Assembly (NCBI RefSeq): GCF_029625215.1
Contig: NZ_CP121197.1
Location: forward strand, 2,666,001-2,730,000
Length of the DNA stretch: 64,000 nt
Direction of reading: 5' to 3'
From: Aurantibacillus circumpalustris
Lineage (GTDB): Bacteria; Bacteroidota; Bacteroidia; B-17B0; Aurantibacillaceae
How positions within the stretch are numbered: position 1 is the stretch's first letter; the number at the start of each line of letters is the position of its first letter. This document shows, piece after piece, positions 27,816 to 36,218 of this stretch. The position numbers and the translations under genes are program-made. Below the pieces are notes generated by a model that did no database searches, was not told the origin of the DNA, and saw only the letters and a list, made by a program, of their open reading frames with translations.

Positions 27816-27831
27816 TTGAAGTATACTTCAA
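27816..27831. promoter_or_regulatory. Perfect 16-bp palindrome upstream of the permease gene
   Basis: TTGAAGTATACTTCAA is a perfect palindrome 42 bases before the permease start. It shares AGTATA/TATACT with the dyad 50 bases upstream. The position suits an operator for a dimeric regulator. No regulator gene is adjacent. Confidence 0.5.
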
Positions 27832-27872
27832 ATTTTAAATTTAAATTAGTCCCGTTATAACACAAAGCGTTT

Positions 27873-29201
27873 ATGCTGCAAAGACGACTTGGTCTCACAC
27901 AAGCTACCGCCATCAACATGATTGACATGGTGGGCATTGGTCCCTTCATTACATTGCCTATGGTAATTGGAATGATGAATGGACCATATTTCTTATACGC
28001 CTGGTTAGCTGGCGCAGCCTTATCGTTTGTTGATGCCATGGTGTGGAGCGAATTAGGCGCGGCTTTTCCAAAAGCTGGCGGCTCTTACAATTTTTTGAAA
28101 GAAGCCTATGGACCAAAAGGAGCCGGTAAAATGATGAGTTTTTTATTTGTTTGGCAAACCATGATACAAGCGCCACTGGTAATCGCTTCCGCTTCAATAG
28201 GATTTGCCTCTTATCTTTCTTATTTGTTGCCGCTTACACCTTTAATGTCTAAAGCCGTTAGTGGCGGAGTCGTTATTCTCATTGTGATTTTATTATACCG
28301 TAAAATTGAAGCCATTGGAAAAATAAGTACGTTTTTATGGGTTGGTGTTATTCTTACTCTTTTATGGATTATTGGTGGAGGCATTGCTCACGGTCACTTT
28401 TTTGAACCTATTCAACACATGAATGATGGTTTGACAATAAACTATGCATTTATCGCAGCGATGGGATTTGCGGGTGTAAAAACGGTGTATAGCTATTTGG
28501 GTTATTATAACGTTTGTCACCTTGGCGGAGAAATTGTAAACCCGGCAAAAAACATTCCTAAGAGTATGTTCTTGTCCATTGCAGGTATTTCAATTTTGTA
28601 TTTAGCAATGAACATCAGCGTTACCAGTGTTATTCCATGGCAGGAAGCAAAAGAGAGCGAACATGTTATCAGTATTTTTATGCAGTACCTCGCCGGAGAT
28701 ACTGCCGCCATTGTTGTTACATGCCTGGTATTATGGGTAGCTTTTGCTTCGGTGTTTTCTGCGACCTTGGGATACAGCAGAATTCCTTATGCAGCGGCCG
28801 CTGACGGTGCTTTTTTTAAGGTGTTTGCTAAGCTACATCCCACACGTCAATTCCCGCATGTATCACTTTTGGTTTTGGGTGGCATTGCGTTTGTGTTTAG
28901 TTTGCTTTTTAAATTAAGTGATGTGATTAGTGCTATACTCGCAATGCGCATACTGGTTCAGTTTATTGGTCAGGCAATTGGTCTGTTGCTATTGAGGAGC
29001 AGACGTCCTAAAGAAGTGTTTCCTTATAAAATGCCTTTGTTTCCAATACCTGTGATACTTGCTATTTTAATGTGGATTGGAATTTTAATTTCTACGGGTT
29101 TTGAAATGGTTTTGGCAGGACTTGTTGTAATTGGCTTAGGCCTAATCGTTTATTTTATTAAGGCTAAACGAACGAGTGAATGGCCTTTTCAAAAAGCTTA
29201 A
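27873..29201 (+). CDS. APC-family amino acid permease
   Basis: A 442-residue inner-membrane transporter of the amino acid-polyamine-organocation family, with about 12 hydrophobic spans. The first unwound helix is seen as MIDMVGIGPFITLPMVIG (residues 11-28). GAALSFVDAMVWSELGAAFP and KAGGSYNFLKEAYGPK (about 50-86) match helices 2-3. The helix 6 region has FIAAMGFAGVKTVYSYLGYYN near 197. It likely imports an amino acid by proton symport, but the substrate is not identifiable. Two palindromes sharing a half-site lie upstream. A leader hairpin set for the next gene follows. Confidence 0.88.
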   Translation: MLQRRLGLTQATAINMIDMVGIGPFITLPMVIGMMNGPYFLYAWLAGAALSFVDAMVWSELGAAFPKAGGSYNFLKEAYGPKGAGKMMSFLFVWQTMIQAPLVIASASIGFASYLSYLLPLTPLMSKAVSGGVVILIVILLYRKIEAIGKISTFLWVGVILTLLWIIGGGIAHGHFFEPIQHMNDGLTINYAFIAAMGFAGVKTVYSYLGYYNVCHLGGEIVNPAKNIPKSMFLSIAGISILYLAMNISVTSVIPWQEAKESEHVISIFMQYLAGDTAAIVVTCLVLWVAFASVFSATLGYSRIPYAAAADGAFFKVFAKLHPTRQFPHVSLLVLGGIAFVFSLLFKLSDVISAILAMRILVQFIGQAIGLLLLRSRRPKEVFPYKMPLFPIPVILAILMWIGILISTGFEMVLAGLVVIGLGLIVYFIKAKRTSEWPFQKA

Positions 29202-29305
29202 ACTTTATTATAAAAGAGTCTTTTCATTCATGGCGGTAAATTAAGCCTTAGACTTCAGTTTTGTTAAATTTTAAGAGTATTTATTTCTCATTTCCTGAAA
29301 TCCAT

Positions 29306-29333
29306 ATGTCGGTTTTCCGACATTTTATGTCGG
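29306..29333 (+). promoter_or_regulatory. Three-arm alternative hairpin upstream of the giant T9SS gene
   Basis: ATGTCGG (29306-29312), CCGACAT (29317-29323) and a second ATGTCGG (29327-29333) are arranged so that the middle arm can pair with either neighbour, each as a 7-bp stem. The T run after the middle arm is only four bases. It may be the permease terminator, or part of a leader switch for the gene starting at 29395. Confidence 0.45.
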
Positions 29334-29394
29334 GAATCCGCCACGAAATGATAATTTATTATACGTAGCTTCGATTAAGCAAAATTTAAACCCC

Positions 29395-29967
29395 ATGAAA
29401 AGATCAATTTTAATTTTATTTCTGTTATGCTTAATTGTGAAAACTGAGAGCTTGATGTCTCAGTCCACCGCAGGTTTAAATCAGATAACTCCTAGCGGAA
29501 TATTTGATAACGTACACGACCGCTTTGGTAGCACATTTGATCTTGCTGATATGAGAATTGGAGCAGGAAGATATAGCCTAAACACAGTAAACTCCGTTTC
29601 AAACACATGCATTGCTGGATATTTCAAACTCCATTTTGAATCGGGGAGTTATCTTGACCAAAACAGTGCTGCCAGAACCGTTGCATGTCAAGTATTTTCG
29701 GATCTTTCCGCATTAATAAATTCACCTCTATCGGCTCTGTCCAATACTACTTATGTAAATATATACTGCAACAACGGACCAGGCTTAGGCACTGGCACTC
29801 CTTATTACGTTTTACCGGGTAATCCAACGAATGGCAGCCAGGGCATTCTTGATAATCAAGTATGGAAAACAATTATCACTGGAGTTGATGCTTACAGTAA
29901 TTTACCGGTGACACTATTTATTTACAACACTGGTACAAATTTTTTACCACGGAGCACTGACTATTAA
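29395..29967 (+). CDS. N-terminal part of a giant T9SS-sorted metalloprotease-like protein (frame broken)
   Basis: This frame gives a signal peptide (MKRSILILFLLCLIVKTESL) and the first 183 residues of a large secreted protein. It then reads into a TGA-like dead end after NTGTNFL and stops at 29967. The next frame continues the same domain without interruption from 29945. The junction is the run of six T at 29940-29945. With five T the frame would read straight through as NTGTNFYHGALTINATP. The shortened product would lack the zinc motif and the sorting domain. I treat this and the next entry as one gene. Confidence 0.75.
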   Translation: MKRSILILFLLCLIVKTESLMSQSTAGLNQITPSGIFDNVHDRFGSTFDLADMRIGAGRYSLNTVNSVSNTCIAGYFKLHFESGSYLDQNSAARTVACQVFSDLSALINSPLSALSNTTYVNIYCNNGPGLGTGTPYYVLPGNPTNGSQGILDNQVWKTIITGVDAYSNLPVTLFIYNTGTNFLPRSTDY

Positions 29968-32900
29968 TGCGACGCCAAGCCCGACAAATAGCACTTGGAA
30001 TTTATCTTTAACAACGTCAACAACCAGTGCAACAGAGTATGATTTATACAGTGTTATCTTACATGAAGCTACGCATATTCTTGGTTTTTTAAGTTTAATT
30101 AATGCTGCTGGAAATTCCCAATTTAATAGTCCCCCCTCAAGTCAAGCAAATAATTATTTTTCAAGATATGACAGTTTTTTATATGACAATGTGGGAAATC
30201 CATTATTATCAAGTTCGACACCATCTTGCAATACAACTAATCTTTCCTTTTTTCCTAGTAGTGCCACTGTCTTAGCCCAGGGCTCAGTACCGAATTGTAC
30301 AGTGGACTTAACGAATTGTGGAACGGCAGTACAATATTCTAGCGCAGCGGTAACTGCAACAGTTTATACTCCTTTCTGCTGGGAGCCTGGAAGTAGTTTA
30401 TGTCATTTTGAAGATATGTGTACGCATCCAAGTGGAACTACTGTATGCACTGGGACTGCAGGAAATTGGAATAACTTCTATTTTGACATGGTTAATGCAA
30501 CCGGAATGGGAAGTTGTTATATAAAACGTTATTTGAAGGATGAAGAAAGATTTGTGCTATGCGATTTAGGTTATTCCGTAAATGGTGTAAATTCAAGTAC
30601 GGTTTCTTCGGCTAATTATTCATACTCGGCTGGGTCGTGCAGTGGAACCGATATTTGGGGAGTTAATGATGGTTTTAACGGTGGCGTATATACCTTTAGT
30701 ACTACGGGAAACTCCATTGCAATTCCAATTAGCTCTATCACTTTAAATGACTCGCCATTTACATCAACTATTTCTTGCTTGGAAGTAGTCTATAACAATG
30801 CAACTGTAAGTACAAGTGGCTCAAGTTTAATTGTAAACTCTAGTCAAAATATGGGGTTGGTTTTAATAAAGTATATACCACAAAATACAAGTGGTAAATT
30901 CGGTAACGCAACTTATATTTATGTGTATTTTTTTCCTGGAGCTTGCAATGCAGGAAATGATTGTAATTTAGTTCAAAATGGTGGTTTTGAATATCTTGCC
31001 GCAGGAACCGCCTCATGTGGATCTCATATAGGAAGTAATTACAATAATATTGGAACTGCCCCAATTTCTCTATTAAATTGTTGGCAAAATTATGAATTGA
31101 GTCCAGATCTTTTTACAAGGGGATGTTCTACTGGTGGTGCTTACGATCTTGGAATAAATACATATGGTACAACTTTAGATAGTTTTAGTGGTCCAAGTAC
31201 TGGTAATGATCGAATTGTAGGAATTGCATCTTACTCATCGACGCCAAACAATTTTAATGAGGTTTTGAAAAATAATCTTAGCTCGGCACTAACTCCCTCT
31301 AATGTTTATCAGGTTTCGTTTATGGTTTGTAATTATACGGGGTCTATTAGTGTAGCAAATGCTAATCCAAACGCAGCTCCAGTTGTAATCAGCCTTGCTT
31401 CAGAAGACAATTTTTTATCTCAAGGTTCAGGAACCGGAAATTATCCTTTGGGGTTAAATATCTTGACAGAATTTACCGTTAACGCGGCTACGAATTCGCT
31501 TTTGCCTTGGACGTTGGTAACTCACACGTTTGTTTTTAATCAAAGCTTACCTCATAATGTTTTGTTAATTGGTGTTGATGTTGCGAAAACCGCAGCTCAA
31601 GTTGGGGCGGGTGGCTATTACTATGTGTTTTTGGATGAGGTTAAACTTTATCAATATCCAACATCCGCAACATTTTCTATTCCGACAGCCAGTGTTTGTG
31701 GAAATGCTACCTATACGAATCTCAATACTTATGCTAGCACAACTGGAACGTTTTCTGGTCAAGGAGTAACTTTCAACTCACCAAATTATGACTTTAATCT
31801 TTCTGGAACATTAACGGTAGGAACTTATCCGGTAGCTTTTACTTATTCAACTACGTGCCTCACTACACTTTGGGAGAATATTGTGGTTTCACCTATATAC
31901 ACTTTATCGCCAATTTTGAGTAACACGCTTAATTGTTCTAACATTACTGGGGGAGTTGCAATGTTTGGCATTATTTCACCTGCCAATAACAACCTGAATT
32001 ATGTATGGCAACCAGGCAATCTTACTGGTCCAATACCAACCGCCAGTCCATTGTCTACTACAATATACACGGTAACTGCAACTGATGTTAATAATTGTTC
32101 AGGTACAACGACTCTTGCGGTGAATGTGCCTACAAATTGTTGCAGCTCCCCATCCATTCAAAATTTCTCTGCCACATCCATTCCAGGGAACACAGTCTTT
32201 ACAGGCCCTATGATCATCTCAAGCGATTTTACAATTCAGGCAGGAACAACAGCGTTTTTGGGTGGTGAATTTGTGTTTACAAATAATGCAAAAATTACTG
32301 TCGCAAGTGGCGCTATTTTGGATATCCGAGGGTCTCACTTTTATGCATGCGGTGCAAATATGTGGCAAGGAATTGTTGTACAGAACGGAGGGGTCGTATA
32401 TACATCTAACTATAATGGAAATGATTGCTTGATTGAAGATGCAATCACTGCCATAGATGTAAGTAATTCAAGTAGTCATAGCACCATCTTAGATATTGAA
32501 AATACTATTTTTAATAAGAACCATATTGGAATAAATATTTCTAACTATACAGAAAGTGTCAATCCATATCCTTTTAAAATTGAGAATTGTGTTTTCACTT
32601 GCAGAGATATGCCATTCAGCAATACGACATGGCCATCGACTGGAGCATCTTCAAGTGTAACAGGAATATCCGCTCAAGTTCGCACAGCAATTAGTTCAAC
32701 AACAGACATCTTTCCTCCCTACCTAAGTCAAACAGGCTTCTCAATCACTACTCTTAAAAATCCTTATTTGAATTTACATTCGCGGGTTGCCATAGAGCTT
32801 AACAATGTTGGAGTTACAAGTGGTAGTGTAATGTACGGTATAAACATTGGATCTTCATCCAATGCTTCAGATTTTAATCTTTTTGATGCTCATAATTTTC

Positions 32901-34978
32901 TAATTCAATCTGTTAACAGCAACTTATTTGCTGTTAACAATGTTTTTCAAAATACAATGAGAGAGTATTTTCCGTCCGTCGGTGCAATAATAACTACATA
33001 TAGTTTAGAAGGAGGCGCTGCTATCGAACATATCACAAATAATCAGATGAATACTAAATTAGATTTAACCGCACCAAACTCAAGTCTTGGAAACCGATTC
33101 TGGGACTGTGTGTATGGAGTTGATGGAAATCAAACTTATAAATTTGATATCTCGAATGCGATATTTCGTAGCACTCAATCTTCCACTTTTATTCCACCTC
33201 CCGCTTTTTATAGCAACTGGCCTGGAGTGCATAATACTGTTGTAGGACAATCAGCTATTACCTTAAATTCAAATCGCTTTGAGCAAAATATTCAGGATAA
33301 TGAATTTAGTAATATAACGATTGGTATCCAGATTGGGTCGGTACCGGGCAGCTATTATGTTATAGCACAGAGTTACACTAATAATACTTACGGCATTTAT
33401 GCCGGCAATATATCAATCAAGAATAATACTTTTAGTCCAGTAACCAATATTTCAAATCCAAGTCCGGGGAATAATTATCTGAATTACGCAATTTCCTTGG
33501 ACATTCCTTTTTCGACAACTATGCAAGTTGCATCAGGAAGTAGCTTAGTTGTTCAGGACAATATTCTTGACAGGGTTTTTAGGGGAATTTATATTAATGG
33601 TATGTCGGGTCTTCCGACACTGGTAAAGAACAATGTTGTAACGCTTCGTACGGACTATATGTACAGTACCTCGCAAAGTGCTATAGAAATGGATAACACC
33701 ATAGGTAGCGCTACCAATATTACTAATAATGTTATTGAAACAAATACTCTAAGTTGCGTTCCAAACAGCACCGCCAACCTTCAGTCTTCCTTAATATTTT
33801 GCGGAATGAATATTGGGCCTTTATCGCCAAGGGTAATCTGCAACGATCTTAAATGGGCTAATCAAGGTTTTGTTTTTCACAGTTCAAATGCAGGTGCTTA
33901 TTGGCGCGGTAATACCATGGAAGATATTGGAAAAGGCATGGTTTTAAACAATAATGGAATAATCGGAGTACAGGGAGGCAGCCTCTCACCTATAGATAAT
34001 GAATGGAACGGATCTTGGACGAACTATAAACAAACAAGTGTCGACAACTCAAGCAATGCTAACAATTCAAAGCTCTGGGTGCAAAGTGGCTCGCCTTGGG
34101 AACCTACTATTAATGATGGTCTCTTTACACAAAACTATACTTTTAGTAATAATATTAGCATTGTTGCAAGTGGTTCATATACATGCGGAGGTGGTCCAAA
34201 CCAGATAGTTATTAATATTCCTAACAATGATGATGAACTTTATTCAAGCGAACATTATTATATTATGAAAAACTCTTTATATCACTTGTTGCATTTTAAT
34301 GAAGATATTCGAACCGGTGATGCGGGTTTAGAAGATTTTTACTCTAATGAATCATCTACTACAATTGGTATTTTTATGGAGATCGAAGAAAAATTATACC
34401 AGGGTAATTTTTCTGACGCCCACACCTTAAATGATGGATTAAATCCTGCTGAATTAAATACTGTGGAACTGAATTACAGGAACTACTACAACTTATATAT
34501 GAAGTGTCTTGATTCGGAAGAAGACGGGTTGACTTCTGAAGATAGCTCCGCTCTTCGCGACCTGGCTTATTTATGCCCAGGAGAGAACGGAGCCTGTATC
34601 TATCAGGCCAGGGCTTTATACAAAATCATGTCCAAACAACCTTTATACTTTTTAAATGACTGTGAAGAGGAGATTGGAGCGAGGTATTCTAATCCCGGAT
34701 CAAGTGAGAATACAAAATGGATAAACGCTACTAAATTGAATGTTCAATTATTTCCCAATCCTGCTCAGAATAGCGTTACGTTTCTTGGTAAGAACGAAAG
34801 TGAAGATCTCTTTGTTTCAATAAGGGACGTAAGTGGCAGGACTGTTCTGAATAAAAATTTGAAAACCCGGAATTTTAGCGCTAAATTAGAGATAGACTTA
34901 ATTAACGGTATTTACTTTGTCGCGATTAGCAATAATCAAAATAAAAACATTACCAGAAAATTAGTTATTTCTAAATAG
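29945..34978 (+). CDS. Main part of the giant T9SS protein: zinc motif, beta-helix region, sorting domain
   Basis: The continuation frame gives about 1677 residues, and about 1860 with the N-terminal part. About 40 residues in is VILHEATHILGFLS, an HExxHxxGF zinc-protease motif followed by a SRYDSFLYDN segment, as in secreted Bacteroidota metalloproteases. The third ligand is not obvious because Ser stands where metzincins have His or Asp. A Cys-rich region with EPGSSLCHFEDMC and CSGTDIWGVNDGFNGG follows. A PKD-like segment comes before CCSSP. A long right-handed beta-helix stretch (VASGAILDIRGSHFYACG and many N-rich turns) covers the middle. The end is a T9SS type A sorting domain (VQLFPNPAQNSVTFLG to KNITRKLVISK). 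The first in-frame ATG/GTG is at 30191, inside the domain, so independent start there is unlikely. Confidence 0.8.
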   Translation, partial: YHGALTINATPSPTNSTWNLSLTTSTTSATEYDLYSVILHEATHILGFLSLINAAGNSQFNSPPSSQANNYFSRYDSFLYDNVGNPLLSSSTPSCNTTNLSFFPSSATVLAQGSVPNCTVDLTNCGTAVQYSSAAVTATVYTPFCWEPGSSLCHFEDMCTHPSGTTVCTGTAGNWNNFYFDMVNATGMGSCYIKRYLKDEERFVLCDLGYSVNGVNSSTVSSANYSYSAGSCSGTDIWGVNDGFNGGVYTFSTTGNSIAIPISSITLNDSPFTSTISCLEVVYNNATVSTSGSSLIVNSSQNMGLVLIKYIPQNTSGKFGNATYIYVYFFPGACNAGNDCNLVQNGGFEYLAAGTASCGSHIGSNYNNIGTAPISLLNCWQNYELSPDLFTRGCSTGGAYDLGINTYGTTLDSFSGPSTGNDRIVGIASYSSTPNNFNEVLKNNLSSALTPSNVYQVSFMVCNYTGSISVANANPNAAPVVISLASEDNFLSQGSGTGNYPLGLNILTEFTVNAATNSLLPWTLVTHTFVFNQSLPHNVLLIGVDVAKTAAQVGAGGYYYVFLDEVKLYQYPTSATFSIPTASVCGNATYTNLNTYASTTGTFSGQGVTFNSPNYDFNLSGTLTVGTYPVAFTYSTTCLTTLWENIVVSPIYTLSPILSNTLNCSNITGGVAMFGIISPANNNLNYVWQPGNLTGPIPTASPLSTTIYTVTATDVNNCSGTTTLAVNVPTNCCSSPSIQNFSATSIPGNTVFTGPMIISSDFTIQAGTTAFLGGEFVFTNNAKITVASGAILDIRGSHFYACGANMWQGIVVQNGGVVYTSNYNGNDCLIEDAITAIDVSNSSSHSTILDIENTIFNKNHIGINISNYTESVNPYPFKIENCVFTCRDMPFSNTTWPSTGASSSVTGISAQVRTAISSTTDIFPPYLSQTGFSITTLKNPYLNLHSRVAIELNNVGVTSGSVMYGINIGSSSNASDFNLFDAHNFLIQSVNSNLFAVNNVFQNTMREYFPSVGAIITTYSLEGGAAIEHITNNQMNTKLDLTAPNSSLGNRFWDCVYGVDGNQTYKFDISNAIFRSTQSSTFIPPPAFYSNWPGVHNTVVGQSAITLNSNRFEQNIQDNEFSNITIGIQIGSVPGSYYVIAQSYTNNTYGIYAGNISIKNNTFSPVTNISNPSPGNNYLNYAISLDIPFSTTMQVASGSSLVVQDNILDRVFRGIYINGMSGLPTLVKNNVVTLRTDYMYSTSQSAIEMDNTIGSATNITNNVIETNTLSCVPNSTANLQSSLIFCGMNIGPLSPRVICNDLKWANQGFVFHSSNAGAYWRGNTMEDIGKGMVLNNNGIIGVQGGSLSPIDNEWNGSWTNYKQTSVDNSSNANNSKLWVQSGSPWEPTINDGLFTQNYTFSNNISIVASGSYTCGGGPNQIVINIPNNDDELYSSEHYYIMKNSLYHLLHFNEDIRTGDAGLEDFYSNESSTTIGIFMEIEEKLYQGNFSDAHTLNDGLNPAELNTVELNYRNYYNLYMKCLDSEEDGLTSEDSSALRDLAYLCPGENGACIYQARALYKIMSKQPLYFLNDCEEEIGARYSNPGSSENTKWINATKLNVQLFPNPAQNSVTFLGKNESEDLFVSIRDVSGRTVLNKNLKTRNFSAKLEIDLINGIYFVAISNNQNKNITRKLVISK

Positions 34979-35000
34979 AAGTTGTTCTTAAAGGTTACAA

Positions 35001-36218
35001 ATGAGAAAACTTGTTTTGTCTTTTTTGATTGTGTATGCTTGTTTTTTAAAAGCGCAAGTAGTTAATTATGTCAACAATGGCAGTTTTGAAGAATTGTTTA
35101 GTCCAGGATCTTTACCAAATAGCAACAAAACGAAGTTGTGGTCGGGCATTGATACAACCAAATATCCGTTTTATGTGCGGAATGAGAGTTTAAATAACGT
35201 ACCTGGTTTTAGTTTTGATTATCAGATGCCAAGATCCGGTATGGGGTTTGTAATGGGTACCTTTTTGTGCAGTAGCGGGTGTAATACGGTCACAAACAGA
35301 AGCTATTTTAGGAACGAGTTGAAACAAACACTGATTAGCGGTAAAAGCTATTGTGTAAAGTTTTACGTAAATGTGAAAAATTCCTCACCGAATGGAATAG
35401 ATGGAATTGGTGCTTTTTTTGGGGATAATACCCTTGATACCATAAAATACCCGGACATAAAAATTACTTATTTAGTACCACAAATAAAGAACCTAACAGG
35501 AAATGTGGTAGTTGATACTCTTAACTGGGTAGAAATAAGTGGAACTTTTACAGCAACAGGGATAGAAAAATATATGGTGATCGGTAATTTTTTAAGTGAC
35601 CTAAATACAGGAACCGTGCAACTTCAAAGCTCTACACAGGTAGGGTGCGATTTAAATCTAGATGATGTTTCTTGTATAGAGCTTGATCTCCCTGCTTATG
35701 CGGGTAGAGATACGTCAGTTTTTGTAGGTGACAGTGTATTTCTGGGCAGGGAGCCTGATGTCGGAATTAAGGAAGCTTGTGTTTGGTATAAAATGACAAG
35801 CGCAACTACAAGTGTAACTCTTGATACCATTGCAGGATTTTGGGTTAAACCATTAGTTACTTCAACCTACATTGTGCAACAAGAGATATGTGGTATGGTA
35901 AAATTAGATACGGTTACTATTTATATGGATGCAGTAGGCATCGAAAAATTAAAAATCTTACAAAAGGAATTAAAAGTATATCCGGTGCCTGCTCAGGATT
36001 ATTTTGAATTGAGGATAGGTAACGGAAAATTAGTTGAAGATTACAACAGTATATGCATTTGTAATATGTTTGGTGAGACGCTATTTGAAAAACTAATAAG
36101 TTTTGATGAAAATATTTTGCGGATCAGTACCTCTCAGTTGAGCCCAGGCACTTATTTTATTACTATTCGTAATTCCAAAAATGAAAACATTACCAAAAAA
36201 TTACTTATTTCTAAATGA
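35001..36218 (+). CDS. Secreted T9SS cargo protein, tandem paralogue 1
   Basis: This 405-residue protein starts with the signal peptide MRKLVLSFLIVYACFLKAQ, directly followed by VVNYVNNGSFEELF. The N-terminal domain (about 20-220) resembles carbohydrate-binding-type jellyrolls often seen in T9SS cargo (SGKSYCVKFYVNVKNSSPNG, DTLNWVEISGTFTATG, LDDVSCIELDLP). A short AGRDTSVFVGDSVFLGREPD domain follows. The T9SS type A sorting domain starts at LKVYPVPAQDYFEL near residue 325 and ends NITKKLLISK. It starts 23 bases after the giant gene and overlaps its paralogue downstream, suggesting one operon. Function beyond secretion is unknown. Confidence 0.85.
   Translation: MRKLVLSFLIVYACFLKAQVVNYVNNGSFEELFSPGSLPNSNKTKLWSGIDTTKYPFYVRNESLNNVPGFSFDYQMPRSGMGFVMGTFLCSSGCNTVTNRSYFRNELKQTLISGKSYCVKFYVNVKNSSPNGIDGIGAFFGDNTLDTIKYPDIKITYLVPQIKNLTGNVVVDTLNWVEISGTFTATGIEKYMVIGNFLSDLNTGTVQLQSSTQVGCDLNLDDVSCIELDLPAYAGRDTSVFVGDSVFLGREPDVGIKEACVWYKMTSATTSVTLDTIAGFWVKPLVTSTYIVQQEICGMVKLDTVTIYMDAVGIEKLKILQKELKVYPVPAQDYFELRIGNGKLVEDYNSICICNMFGETLFEKLISFDENILRISTSQLSPGTYFITIRNSKNENITKKLLISK

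Noticed and set aside
30191-34978. Independent gene starting at GTG 30191
   Set aside because: The frame is open upstream to the frame break and encodes the zinc motif and conserved domain there. A start at 30191 would have no signal peptide on a protein with a secretion domain.
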